From the NCBI GenBank assembly GCA_017447815.1, contig JAFSMS010000001.1, forward strand, positions 34,922 to 98,921: a DNA stretch of 64,000 nt. The letters are read 5' to 3'. The DNA comes from Bacteroidales bacterium. GTDB lineage: Bacteria; Bacteroidota; Bacteroidia; Bacteroidales; UBA932. Under the pieces are notes generated by a model. The model ran no database searches and was not told the DNA's origin. It worked only from the letters and a program-made list of their open reading frames with translations. The position numbers and the translations under genes are program-made. Below, in pieces: positions 31,660 to 40,439 of this stretch (positions are counted from its first letter, which is position 1; each line of letters opens with the position of its first letter).

Positions 31660-34515
31660 GTGGATCCTTTCCTCAGGCAGGTAGCCGCGCATTATTTTGA
31701 TGCCGGGGATTTGGAGAAAACCTGTTTCGTTTTCCCGAACCGCCGGTCCATGGTGTTTTTTCGGAAATACCTTGGTGACCTCGTGCAGGAAAGGGGAGGC
31801 GGTGTCCCGCTGCTTTCACCCGCCCTTTACACCATCAATGACTTCTTCTATTCGGTGTATGGAGGAGAGGTCACGGACCGCCTGAGACTGCTCCTGGAAC
31901 TGTACGACTGTTACCGGGAACTGAATGCCCAGGCCGAACCGCTGGACGACTTCATCTTCTGGGGAGAGGTCATGCTTTCCGATTTCGAGGACATTGACAA
32001 GTATCTGGTCGATGCCGAGGGCCTGCTTCGGAACGTGTCGGATTTCAAGGCCCTGCAGGACGGGTATGAATACCTCAGCGAAAACCAGCGCCTGGCGGTA
32101 GAGCATTTCCTGGCCCATTTCCGGGACGGGAAGGGAATGCTGAGCGTAAATCCTGAGGGCAGTGACGTAAAGGCCCGTTTCCTGAAACTGTGGAATCTCC
32201 TGTATCCGCTGTATGTCCGGTTCCGGGAGCGCTTGCAGGAGAAAGGAATGGCCTACGAGGGGATGGTGTACCGTGACCTGGCCGGCAAACTGAATGCCGG
32301 AACCCCTGTCAGGGATATTCTGGAGGCCGTTTTCCCCGATACCGAACAGTATGTCTTCGTGGGGCTGAACGCGCTCACCGAGTGCGAGCGTCTGCTGATG
32401 AAACGGATGCGCGATGCCGGCATCGCACGCTTTGTCTGGGATTTCGTGAGTGAAGAAATCCGGGATCCGGATAGCAAGGCATCCTTTTTCATGCGGCAGA
32501 ATGTGGCCGATTTTCCCCAGGACTTCGCCATCGATCCCGGCGGGCTGGGGAAACCGCGCATTACGGTTGTCAGCGTGCCTTCCTCCGTGGGACAGGCCAA
32601 ACTGGCGGCCCCCATCCTCCGCGAAATCGGGAGCGGACACAGCGATGTGGAGACCGCTTTCGTGCTGCCGGACGAAAACTTGCTTCTGCCGCTGCTGAAT
32701 TCCATTCCGGAAGAGCATGCCTCCGTGAATGTGACCATGGGCTATCCGATGAGCGGCAGCGCCATCTATACTTTGCTGGAGGCCTTGGGACAGTTGCAAC
32801 TGCGGCTGCGCAGGCGGCCAGACGGCTGGTATTTCTACCATCGGCCGGTACGGGAGGTGTTCTCGTCGGGCCTGTTCCGTGCTCTGCTCACGCCTGAGGA
32901 GGCGGAAAGGACGGAGCGGGTGAAAAAAGAGGCCAAGTATTATATCCCGTTGCAGGATTTGAAGGGAGGACCGGTTTTGGACCTGGTGTTCCGCCCCGTG
33001 CTGGAAGACAGCACCCTGGCTTCGGCCCGGCAGAATCATGCGATGGAGCGGTACTTTTCGGAACTGGTCAGTTATATCGGCCGAACGCTTTCCGCCCGCG
33101 GCGACATGCTGCTGGAACTGGACTTTGCCAAGCGCTGCCATACGCAACTGAATATCCTGCAGGACCGGGACCTCGAGGTGCTTCCCTCCACCCATCTCCG
33201 CCTTCTGGGGCGCATCCTGGAGGGCATTTCCGTTCCTTTCCGGGGAGAGCCGCTGCAGGGGCTGCAGGTGATGGGCCCCCTGGAAACCCGTGCGCTGGAT
33301 TTCCGCAACCTGATTATCCTGAGCGCCAACGAGGGGATGTTCCCCCGCAAGAGTTTCAGCCCGTCTTTCATTCCCCCGGAACTCCGAAAAGGTTTCGGCC
33401 TGCCCACGTATGAATATCAGGACGCCGTGTGGGCCTATTATTTCTACCGGATGATCCAGCGGCCGGAGCATGTCTGGCTTCTGTATGACAGCCGGACGGA
33501 GGGCCTCAAGACGGGGGAGGAGAGCCGGTATGTCAAGCAGTTGGAATATCATTTCCATCTTCCGCTCGAAAGGGTGGTGGCGGCCGCCCGGATGCAGCCG
33601 GTGAAGGGGGAGGGAAGCATTCCCAAGACGGATCAGGACGTGAAAACCATCCGCGAAGGGATGCTGTCGGCCTCTACGCTGCAGAATTACCTTTACTGTC
33701 CGGCCAAGTTCTACTATCAGTTTGTCAAGGGCCTCAAGGCCGACGACGACGTGGCCGAATCCCTGGATGCAGGCATGCTGGGCAATGTTTTCCATGAGGT
33801 TATGAGCCGTCTGTACGACATGCCGGTGGTAACGCCGGCCGCCCTCCAGGGAATGATCAAGGATACGGAGAGGCTGCGGAATCTTATCCGCAGCGCTGTC
33901 CTTCGGCAGATGCACAGCATCGAAGTGAGCGGCCGCAACCTGGTGTTGGAGGAAGTGATCCTGGATTATGTCCTTTCCACCCTCCGCCATGACAACCGGC
34001 TCCTTCTCGGCTCTGGTTCCGGCGGCTTCCGGATCATCGGCCTGGAGAAGCCGTTCCAAATGGATTTCGAAGGGTTCCACATCAAGGGATTCGTGGACCG
34101 GATCGACAGTTACCGTGAGGGAATCGTACGGATTGTGGACTACAAGACCGGCAAGGTGGAGGATGACGACCTTTTCATCACCGACGGCAACGCCGCCTCC
34201 GTGGTGGAGAAACTCTTCGCGCCGGACAGCAGCAAACGTCCGAAGATTGCCTTGCAACTGTTCATTTACGGTCTTTTCGCCCACGGGGATGAGAAACTCC
34301 GCTCGCAGACCCTCTGCAATTCCATCTACAGTACGGCCTGGCTCTATACGCGGGACCTTCCCGAGGTGCCGGAGAGCCCGGAATTCCTGAAACTGATGCG
34401 CGAAAAACTGAAAGAACTCCTGGCGGAGATGACCGACCTTTCAGTGCCTTTCCGCCGGACGCAGGACACGAAAACCTGCGGATGGTGTGATTTCAGGGAT
34501 ATCTGCGGGCGCTAA
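31660..34515 (+). CDS. addB: AddB-like PD-(D/E)XK nuclease subunit
   Basis: Partner of the AddA-like helicase in end resection. The 951-residue protein opens with a degenerate helicase half (CFVFPNRRSMVFFRKYL, no Walker A), as usual in Bacteroidetes AddB. The C-terminal nuclease has LGNVFHEVMSRLYD, GFVDRIDSYREGIVRIVDYKTGK, and an iron-sulfur-type cysteine set: Cys680 (YCPAKFYYQF) and Cys940, Cys943, Cys949 (TCGWCDFRDIC). The start is GTG. It overlaps the convergent phosphatase gene by four bases. Confidence 0.88.
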   Translation: MDPFLRQVAAHYFDAGDLEKTCFVFPNRRSMVFFRKYLGDLVQERGGGVPLLSPALYTINDFFYSVYGGEVTDRLRLLLELYDCYRELNAQAEPLDDFIFWGEVMLSDFEDIDKYLVDAEGLLRNVSDFKALQDGYEYLSENQRLAVEHFLAHFRDGKGMLSVNPEGSDVKARFLKLWNLLYPLYVRFRERLQEKGMAYEGMVYRDLAGKLNAGTPVRDILEAVFPDTEQYVFVGLNALTECERLLMKRMRDAGIARFVWDFVSEEIRDPDSKASFFMRQNVADFPQDFAIDPGGLGKPRITVVSVPSSVGQAKLAAPILREIGSGHSDVETAFVLPDENLLLPLLNSIPEEHASVNVTMGYPMSGSAIYTLLEALGQLQLRLRRRPDGWYFYHRPVREVFSSGLFRALLTPEEAERTERVKKEAKYYIPLQDLKGGPVLDLVFRPVLEDSTLASARQNHAMERYFSELVSYIGRTLSARGDMLLELDFAKRCHTQLNILQDRDLEVLPSTHLRLLGRILEGISVPFRGEPLQGLQVMGPLETRALDFRNLIILSANEGMFPRKSFSPSFIPPELRKGFGLPTYEYQDAVWAYYFYRMIQRPEHVWLLYDSRTEGLKTGEESRYVKQLEYHFHLPLERVVAAARMQPVKGEGSIPKTDQDVKTIREGMLSASTLQNYLYCPAKFYYQFVKGLKADDDVAESLDAGMLGNVFHEVMSRLYDMPVVTPAALQGMIKDTERLRNLIRSAVLRQMHSIEVSGRNLVLEEVILDYVLSTLRHDNRLLLGSGSGGFRIIGLEKPFQMDFEGFHIKGFVDRIDSYREGIVRIVDYKTGKVEDDDLFITDGNAASVVEKLFAPDSSKRPKIALQLFIYGLFAHGDEKLRSQTLCNSIYSTAWLYTRDLPEVPESPEFLKLMREKLKELLAEMTDLSVPFRRTQDTKTCGWCDFRDICGR

Positions 34516-35300
34516 GCCAAATATCTTTCCTGCAGACGCGCGCATTCCTCCGGGCCGATTTCCATCTGCTCCTCAAGGTATAGCTGCAGCGACCCCCAGT
34601 TCTTCTCGATCAAGTCCAAGGTATGGTCGAAATTACGGACGCTCACGCCCATGAAGGCGCGGACCACTTCTTTCTCCGTTTCTCCTCCGCCGGCGGCTTC
34701 TACCTCGGCGCACAGTTTTTCGACGAGGGGCCGATAGGTGTCGTTGGAACGGTCAAAATCCCGGAGGATGGTTTCGCGGTCGGCCCCCAGGGCTGTCAGG
34801 ATGAGGGCGGCCCCCATGCCGGTGCGGTCTTTCCCTTGGGAACAGTGCCACAGCACGGCTCCATCTTCCGTCTCCAGGATCAGGTTGAGGAAGGTGGCGT
34901 ATTGCAGTTGGGAGAATTCGCTGAAAGCCAGGGAGGGATAGAGTTCCCGGCCTTTCTCCTGGAAAAGGGTCATGAAGGAAAGGCGGACGATGTGCTTTTC
35001 CAGATTTACCCACATCCCCTCCGGAATGGCTTCGCCGCTCAGTTTTTCGGCCGATGTATCCAGGGTGGGCAGCAGGAGATAGGAGGCGCCGGAAATATCC
35101 GGATCCGGCTGCAACTGGGCTTCCGGCTCGGAACGGAAATCGAAAATCCTTTTCAGGTGGAATTCTTCCCGAAGGCGGGTGCAATCGCTCTGAGTGGCGT
35201 CATGCAGATGGCCCGTACGAAGGAGAAGACCGCTTTTCACGGTCTTTTCTCCGATACGGATTCCGCCCAGATCCCGGGCATTGACGATGCCTTCGAACAA
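34512..35300 (-). CDS. Tyrosine-protein phosphatase (Y_phosphatase3 type)
   Basis: A 262-residue dual-specificity-like phosphatase. The signature loop is HCSQGKDRTG (Cys-x5-Arg), and the N-terminus NARDLGGIRIG...SGLLLRTGHL is the standard opening of this family. FDFRSEPEAQ provides the general-acid region. It is the last gene of a reverse-strand operon with a cytidylate-kinase-like protein and an acyl-CoA synthetase. The substrate may be a phosphoprotein or a phosphoinositide-like lipid; the sequence does not say. Confidence 0.87.
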   Translation of the reverse strand: MFEGIVNARDLGGIRIGEKTVKSGLLLRTGHLHDATQSDCTRLREEFHLKRIFDFRSEPEAQLQPDPDISGASYLLLPTLDTSAEKLSGEAIPEGMWVNLEKHIVRLSFMTLFQEKGRELYPSLAFSEFSQLQYATFLNLILETEDGAVLWHCSQGKDRTGMGAALILTALGADRETILRDFDRSNDTYRPLVEKLCAEVEAAGGGETEKEVVRAFMGVSVRNFDHTLDLIEKNWGSLQLYLEEQMEIGPEECARLQERYLA

Positions 35301-35304
35301 AGTG

Positions 35305-35961
35305 CTATTTGTTGTTGAATCTCAGGTATTTGAGGATGATGGCGACGGCTTCGTCGTCGGTCATATCCCCGACATTCAGGACAAGGTCGTAGTTGCGGGC
35401 GTCGTAGCGGCTGACATCGGTCCAGCGCTTCACGTAATTGTCCCGGCTCTTGTCAACGGACTTGATGACCTCTTGGGCTTCCTGCCGCGTGAGGCCCTGT
35501 TTTTTCATTACCCGCTCGATGCGCTTTTCCAGGGGAGCCTGGATGAAAATGTCCACCTTGTTGGGATGGTCTTTCAGGACAAAGAAGCCCGACCGGCCGG
35601 CGATGACGCAGGAGCCTTCATCCGCGATGGCACGCAGAATCTGGGATTCGGCCTCGAAGATGTCATCTACCTTCACGAAAGCGTTCCAGTCATTGCCCTT
35701 GATGGGGTCGAAGCCCACAAAAGCGCCGCTGTTGGGCACGGGGGCCACGGCTTCCACGAAATCGGCCAGCCAGTTTTTCTTCCTTCCCTTGATCCGTTCG
35801 ATTTCATAAGTGGAGAGATTGAATTTCTCCATCAGGTTCTGGATGAGGTTCTTGTCGCTGTAGCGGACATTCAGTTGTGCGGCCAGTTTGCGTCCGATGG
35901 TGCGGCCTCCGGAGCCCAGTTCGCGGCTGATGGTAATGACAAAAGGCTGATGGGTGTCCAT
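35305..35961 (-). CDS. Cytidylate kinase-like family protein
   Basis: A 218-residue P-loop kinase-like protein. FVITISRELGSGGRTIGRKLA holds the nucleotide loop in the variant form of the Cytidylate_kin2 family, and AIADEGSCVIAGRSGFFVL and APLEKRIERVMKKQGL follow. It is not the canonical cmk. The biological substrate of this family is uncertain. It lies 14 bases after the acyl-CoA synthetase gene in the same operon. Confidence 0.85.
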   Translation of the reverse strand: MDTHQPFVITISRELGSGGRTIGRKLAAQLNVRYSDKNLIQNLMEKFNLSTYEIERIKGRKKNWLADFVEAVAPVPNSGAFVGFDPIKGNDWNAFVKVDDIFEAESQILRAIADEGSCVIAGRSGFFVLKDHPNKVDIFIQAPLEKRIERVMKKQGLTRQEAQEVIKSVDKSRDNYVKRWTDVSRYDARNYDLVLNVGDMTDDEAVAIILKYLRFNNK

Positions 35962-35975
35962 AGTGTTGTGATAGA

Positions 35976-37601
35976 TTATTGGTATAAATGGCGTTTGATG
36001 GTTCCTTTGGCCGTTCTCTCGAAGGGGACGTCCACCAGTTCCACCCTGAAAATCTGGCTGAAAGTAGGGAGGTGGTTGTTGCTGGCTTTTCGGATATCTT
36101 CGGACAGGCGGGCGATGGCCTCTTCGTCGTCTCCCTGGACGGAGCCGGCCCTGGGATACACCAGCGCCACCACTTTTCCTTCCCGGTCCAGAACCAGCGA
36201 TTCTTCCACCTGGGGATGCCGGCCCAGCACCTGTTCCACCTCTTCAGGATAGATATTCTGCCCGGAAGAACTGAGAATCAGCGCTTTGATGCGACCGCGG
36301 ATAAACAGGTTACCCGCTTCGTCCATGATGCCCAGGTCTCCTGTACGGAACCAACCGTCGGCGGTGCGGCACTGGGCATCGGCCTTGGGGTTCTTGTAAT
36401 AGCCGGAGAAGAGATTGGGGCCCAGCGTCTGGATTTCGCCGGGGATGCGGTCCGGCTCGGAAGAGTCTATCCGGATTTGGTGGATGGGCTTTCCGCAGGA
36501 GCCGGGGGCGAAACTGTCCGGGCTTTCATAGGCCAGCAGGGGGCAGGCCTCCGTCATCCCGTATCCCACCGCGTAGGGGAGTTCGATTTTCTTGAAGACG
36601 CTTTCCACTTTCCAGTTGAGGGGCGCACCGCCGATGATGATGGTGTGGAGGTTCCCTCCGAAAGCGGCCAGCACACGTTTGCCGACGGAACGGTAGAAGG
36701 ACGTCCTGAGTCCCGGCAGGTTCCGCAGCGCTTTGGCGGCCCGGGTGTTCAGGAGCGGACGGATCAGGGTGGTGTAAACCTTTTCCATGATGAGGGGAAC
36801 CGTTATCATGACGGTGGGCCTGACTTCCATCATGGACTGGACCAGCAGGGACGGGGACGGGGCTTTCCCGAGGAACCAGATGGTGAAACCGGTGCAGCAG
36901 GGATAGACGAACTCCATGGCCAGTCCGTAGATGTGGGCCAGCGGGAGCATGGAAACCAGGGTTTCCGGGGCGTTGACGATGTGCTGCTGGCAGTATTCCA
37001 CAATGTCCGACATGGCCCCGTAACTGAGCATGACGCCTTTGGGGTCTCCGGAGGTGCCGGACGTATAGTTGATGATGGCGACGGCTTCCGGATTGTCCGG
37101 ATAGTGGACCTGCAGGGCGTCGAAGCCTTCGGGATAGCAGTCCCGGAAAAGATTTTCCCGGTCTTCCCAAGCCTCTTGAAGGCGCATGTCCGAAGACCAG
37201 AGAAGACGGTCCTCCCGGGCGTCCAGGACTCCGCGAAGCAAAGGAAAGTCGTTGGATTTCAACTGTTTCCAAATATCAGGATCGGCAATCAGAAGAACGC
37301 TGTCCGAGTGGCGGAGCAGTTGCGTGGTCCCTTCAGCGGTGAAGTTGGGAAGGATGGGCACCACGACGGCCTCGTAGGTGTTGACGGCCAGGAAGGCGAT
37401 GGCCCAGCGGGCCGAATTGCGGGCGCACAGGGCAATCTTGTCACCCTTCCGGATGCCGGCAGCCTGAAAGAAGATATGATACTCTTCGATGCGGGAAGCC
37501 AGTTCGGCATAGGTGTAGCAGGATCCGCCATAGTCGCACAAGGCGGCTTTGCTCTCTCTGAACCTGATCTGCTCTTCCAGTTTTTTTAGATAAGATTTCA
37601 T
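35976..37601 (-). CDS. AMP-binding acyl-CoA synthetase
   Basis: Activates a carboxylic acid, most likely a long- or medium-chain fatty acid, to the CoA ester. The 541-residue protein shows the adenylate-forming motifs: INYTSGTSGDPKGVMLSYG (P-loop-like), VGYGMTEACPLL, ADGWFRTGDLGIMD, and the C-terminal swinging-domain lysine in ERTAKGTIKRHLY. Its own -7 box (TATCTTTG on the reverse strand, 37627-37634) makes it the first gene of the operon. Confidence 0.92.
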   Translation of the reverse strand: MKSYLKKLEEQIRFRESKAALCDYGGSCYTYAELASRIEEYHIFFQAAGIRKGDKIALCARNSARWAIAFLAVNTYEAVVVPILPNFTAEGTTQLLRHSDSVLLIADPDIWKQLKSNDFPLLRGVLDAREDRLLWSSDMRLQEAWEDRENLFRDCYPEGFDALQVHYPDNPEAVAIINYTSGTSGDPKGVMLSYGAMSDIVEYCQQHIVNAPETLVSMLPLAHIYGLAMEFVYPCCTGFTIWFLGKAPSPSLLVQSMMEVRPTVMITVPLIMEKVYTTLIRPLLNTRAAKALRNLPGLRTSFYRSVGKRVLAAFGGNLHTIIIGGAPLNWKVESVFKKIELPYAVGYGMTEACPLLAYESPDSFAPGSCGKPIHQIRIDSSEPDRIPGEIQTLGPNLFSGYYKNPKADAQCRTADGWFRTGDLGIMDEAGNLFIRGRIKALILSSSGQNIYPEEVEQVLGRHPQVEESLVLDREGKVVALVYPRAGSVQGDDEEAIARLSEDIRKASNNHLPTFSQIFRVELVDVPFERTAKGTIKRHLYQ

Positions 37602-37626
37602 CCGTCAACGTCGGTCTAAAACAATA

Positions 37627-37634
37627 CAAAGATA
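37627..37634 (-). promoter_or_regulatory. Promoter -7 box of the acyl-CoA synthetase operon
   Basis: The reverse strand reads TATCTTTG, 25 bases before the ATG at 37601. Confidence 0.7.
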
Positions 37635-37674
37635 CAAAGAATCTTTAAATTTAGGTTCTCTCATGGAAATTCGT

Positions 37675-37682
37675 TAAATTTG
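37675..37682 (+). promoter_or_regulatory. Promoter -7 box of the cardiolipin synthase gene
   Basis: TAAATTTG, 22 bases before the ATG at 37705. It is back to back with the acyl-CoA synthetase promoter. Confidence 0.65.
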
Positions 37683-37704
37683 CAATGATTATGCCAGTGA
37701 GAGA

Positions 37705-39153
37705 ATGCTGACCCCCATCATAGCCATCCTTTGGGTATTGCTCTGCATCGGCTTTGCCTACCAGATCCTTCGAAGCCAGAAGGATCCGGATATGCTGCTG
37801 TTCTGGCTCCTGTTTTTCGCCCTGGTCCCTCCTGTGGCCGCCATCATTTACTGCCTGTCCGGAATCAATTACCGGCGTCCCCGGGTGCGCGAAAGGATTC
37901 ATTCCCGTTCCAAGTCTCTGTTCCGGCGGCAGATTTCGCCGGAACTGGCCTCCCGCTGTTTTTCCGACGCTTTCATGGACCGGGTGGATGAACCCTACCG
38001 TCCGCTCGTGAACCTTCTCCGTTCCTGCGGAGAGGGGAATAAGGTCTATGCCGACAATTCCTACGAGATCATCACTTCCGGTCTGCGGAAGCGGGAACTC
38101 CTCCTGGAAGATATCCGCAGCGCCAAAAAGTATATCCACATCGAGTATTTCCGTTTCGGAAACGACAAAGCCGGCCGGGAAGTCCGGGACCTGCTGTACC
38201 GGAAAGCGGCCGAGGGAGTGGAGGTCCGTTTTGTGAACAACAACATGATCGGCCGCAATATCCCCCGTTCCTATTTCCGGGACATGGGAAAACACGGGAT
38301 TGAGGTGAGGCCTTATACGCACATCCGGTATGGCTGGCGCATTTGGCTGATGCGCATCAACTGCCAGAACCACCGCAAGATCGTCGTTATCGACGGAAAG
38401 GTGGCCTATACCGGCGGCATGAACCTGAACGACAACTACTTCTACAAATGGAGAGACACCCATCTCCGTATAGAGGGGCCGGTCATCGCCCGCCTGCAGG
38501 CTTCTTTCATCGACACATGGGTAAGTTGCGGAGGGGTGTTGAGCCATCCGCTGGAGTACTATTTTGACATTCCGGCCGCATCGGAGCAGAATCCGCTTCA
38601 GGGAAAACTGCTCCAGGTGGTGACGGATGCCGCCGACAATCCCTGGCCCAGCACCCAACTCGGCTACGAGTGGATTCTGCAGAACGCCCGGGAATACGTT
38701 TACATCCAGACGCCGTACTTTGTCCCGCCCGTCTCTTTCCTGCATGCGCTCAAGGGCGCCGCTCTCCGCGGGGTGGACGTTCGCGTGATGCTTCCCAAAA
38801 AAGTGGATACCCCGCTCGTGGGGCCGGCCAACCGGGCCGTCTATGAAGAATGCATGGAGGCCGGAGTCCGCATTTACGAGCGTTCAGGGGCCTTCATCCA
38901 TTCCAAAACCCTGGTGGCCGACGACAACCTCTGCGTCATCGGGGCTTCCAATCTGGACATGCGGAGTTTCCATATCAACAACGAGGTGAACACGTTTGCC
39001 TATGACCGGGAAACCGCCCTGTCCTGCAAGGGGATTTTCCTGGCCGATCTGGAGATGGCGCAGGAACTCCGTCTTCCCGAGTGGAAAGAGAACTATCCCT
39101 GGTACCAGGCCCTCTTCTCCAGTTTCATGCGCATGTTCTACCGCCTGCTATAG
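37705..39153 (+). CDS. cls: Cardiolipin synthase
   Basis: Joins two phosphatidylglycerol molecules to cardiolipin in the inner membrane. The 482-residue phospholipase-D-fold enzyme has two N-terminal membrane helices (about 3-20 and 30-50) and two HKD motifs: HRKIVVIDGKVAYTGGMN and HSKTLVADDNLCVIGASNLDMRS. Membrane lipid context fits the neighbouring fatty acyl-CoA synthetase. An ATG 14 bases upstream runs into a stop, so 37705 is the start. Confidence 0.95.
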   Translation: MLTPIIAILWVLLCIGFAYQILRSQKDPDMLLFWLLFFALVPPVAAIIYCLSGINYRRPRVRERIHSRSKSLFRRQISPELASRCFSDAFMDRVDEPYRPLVNLLRSCGEGNKVYADNSYEIITSGLRKRELLLEDIRSAKKYIHIEYFRFGNDKAGREVRDLLYRKAAEGVEVRFVNNNMIGRNIPRSYFRDMGKHGIEVRPYTHIRYGWRIWLMRINCQNHRKIVVIDGKVAYTGGMNLNDNYFYKWRDTHLRIEGPVIARLQASFIDTWVSCGGVLSHPLEYYFDIPAASEQNPLQGKLLQVVTDAADNPWPSTQLGYEWILQNAREYVYIQTPYFVPPVSFLHALKGAALRGVDVRVMLPKKVDTPLVGPANRAVYEECMEAGVRIYERSGAFIHSKTLVADDNLCVIGASNLDMRSFHINNEVNTFAYDRETALSCKGIFLADLEMAQELRLPEWKENYPWYQALFSSFMRMFYRLL

Positions 39154-40236
39154 TCAGGGAAGCCGGTATTCCTTGGTCCCTTTGAGCCCGGTGGTGCCGA
39201 AGTAACTGCTCACGACATTCCCTTTCACATACACGCGTTTTCCCTGCAGTTCCGGATGATCGACCAGGTTCAGGGCGTCCCGGACGCTGCCCTTGGGCAG
39301 TTCTACGGCGATGCAGGAGGCTTTTGCCGTGATGGAGGAGCGGTCGGCCAGGGCGATGTGCGTGTTTTTGGAAATCCCTTCGGTCTTGACACTTTTCCCG
39401 GCCGATGAGAGGTCTCCGCCCACGATGTATCCGTAAACCCAGATTCCGCTTTGCCCGCTGTAGGAGGGTGCATCGGCCACGGAGACGGCCTGCTCCCACC
39501 CGTTTTCGCCGTTTCCGCCTTCCGGGTGGTCTCCGCCGATGACGAAACTGTCCGTCGTCCAGTTTTTGCTCGTATCCACGGCCACCGATACGAAACTGCC
39601 TGTCGTCCCGGGTGTCGGGGCGGAGAGGTTCAGCGTAAGGATTTCCCTCGCTTCCACATGGCTGGTGAAGAGGATTTCGTCTTTCCCTTCGTTGGACAGC
39701 ATGACCGATACGTCACCGGGAAAAACGTATGCGATCCGCTTCTCATAGTAGCCGTATTTGAGTTTGTCGGCATCTTGTTTGATGAACAGGACACCATCCG
39801 GAAAGGAGGTCAGGAAGTCGGGGGCGGTCTTGAGCCGGATTCCGGCATTCTGGAGGGTGCATTGCAGTTTGACAGTCACCGTCCCTCCGGACGGAACAAC
39901 GGCCACCTGCCGGTCTCCGTACTGAGGTTTGGAGAAGGCGGGCCCCTTGAAGGGGACGGAAACGATGCCGATGGTATAACTTCCCGGCTGCACCGGAAGC
40001 GATTCGGGGGAGTCTCCGTACGAGCCTTCGTAAAGGGTTTTTCCGTCGGCGTCGCGGATGGTAAGGATAAAATCATTGGTGTCCGGAATCTCTCCGGAAG
40101 CCTTGGTGAGGGTCCCTTTGTCCAGGACCCAGCGGAGCAGCCCCATCTGGCCGTCCGGCGAGAGGGCGAAGTCGTCGCAGGCCGTAAGTCCCGCAAGGAG
40201 GGGAAGGAGCCATGCCAGCATTCTTTTTGTTTTCAT
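39154..40236 (-). CDS. DUF4493-type lipoprotein with C-terminal DUF6359-like domain
   Basis: A 360-residue lipoprotein (LAGLTAC) probably displayed at the surface. The N-terminal half matches the DUF4493 pattern as I know it (NDFILTIRDADGKTLYEGSY, SLPVQPGSYTIGIVS, KPQYGDRQVAVVPSGG). The C-terminal 110 residues (WVYGYIVGGDLSSAG, ITAKASCIAVELP, GKRVYVKGNVVSSYFG) resemble the OB-like DUF6359 domain. The start was put at the ATG at 40236 because it gives a lipoprotein signal. Function unknown; it may be an adhesin or fimbria-associated protein. Confidence 0.7.
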   Translation of the reverse strand: MKTKRMLAWLLPLLAGLTACDDFALSPDGQMGLLRWVLDKGTLTKASGEIPDTNDFILTIRDADGKTLYEGSYGDSPESLPVQPGSYTIGIVSVPFKGPAFSKPQYGDRQVAVVPSGGTVTVKLQCTLQNAGIRLKTAPDFLTSFPDGVLFIKQDADKLKYGYYEKRIAYVFPGDVSVMLSNEGKDEILFTSHVEAREILTLNLSAPTPGTTGSFVSVAVDTSKNWTTDSFVIGGDHPEGGNGENGWEQAVSVADAPSYSGQSGIWVYGYIVGGDLSSAGKSVKTEGISKNTHIALADRSSITAKASCIAVELPKGSVRDALNLVDHPELQGKRVYVKGNVVSSYFGTTGLKGTKEYRLP

Positions 40237-40408
40237 GCGTCTGTCGTTTTGTTTGAGGGCCGGGCACCGTGTCCGGTCCGGCAGCGAAGGTAGGAAGAAG
40301 CGTCGGGAAGGGTCGTTCAAAACGTAAATATTTTGGAAAATCTTTTTTACGATGATGCTGAAACAACGCTTTCGGCACTGCCGATTTCCATTCTTCGCCC
40401 AAAATCCG

Positions 40409-40416
40409 TATATTTG
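40409..40416 (+). promoter_or_regulatory. Promoter -7 box of ffh
   Basis: TATATTTG, 23 bases before the ffh ATG. Confidence 0.65.
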
Positions 40417-40439
40417 CAAGTTATAGAAAAAGAAAAACT

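Noticed and set aside
40237-40419. N-terminal extension of the DUF4493-type lipoprotein
   Set aside because: The extra 61 residues precede a clear lipoprotein signal and would place it internally; they also cover the region upstream of ffh.
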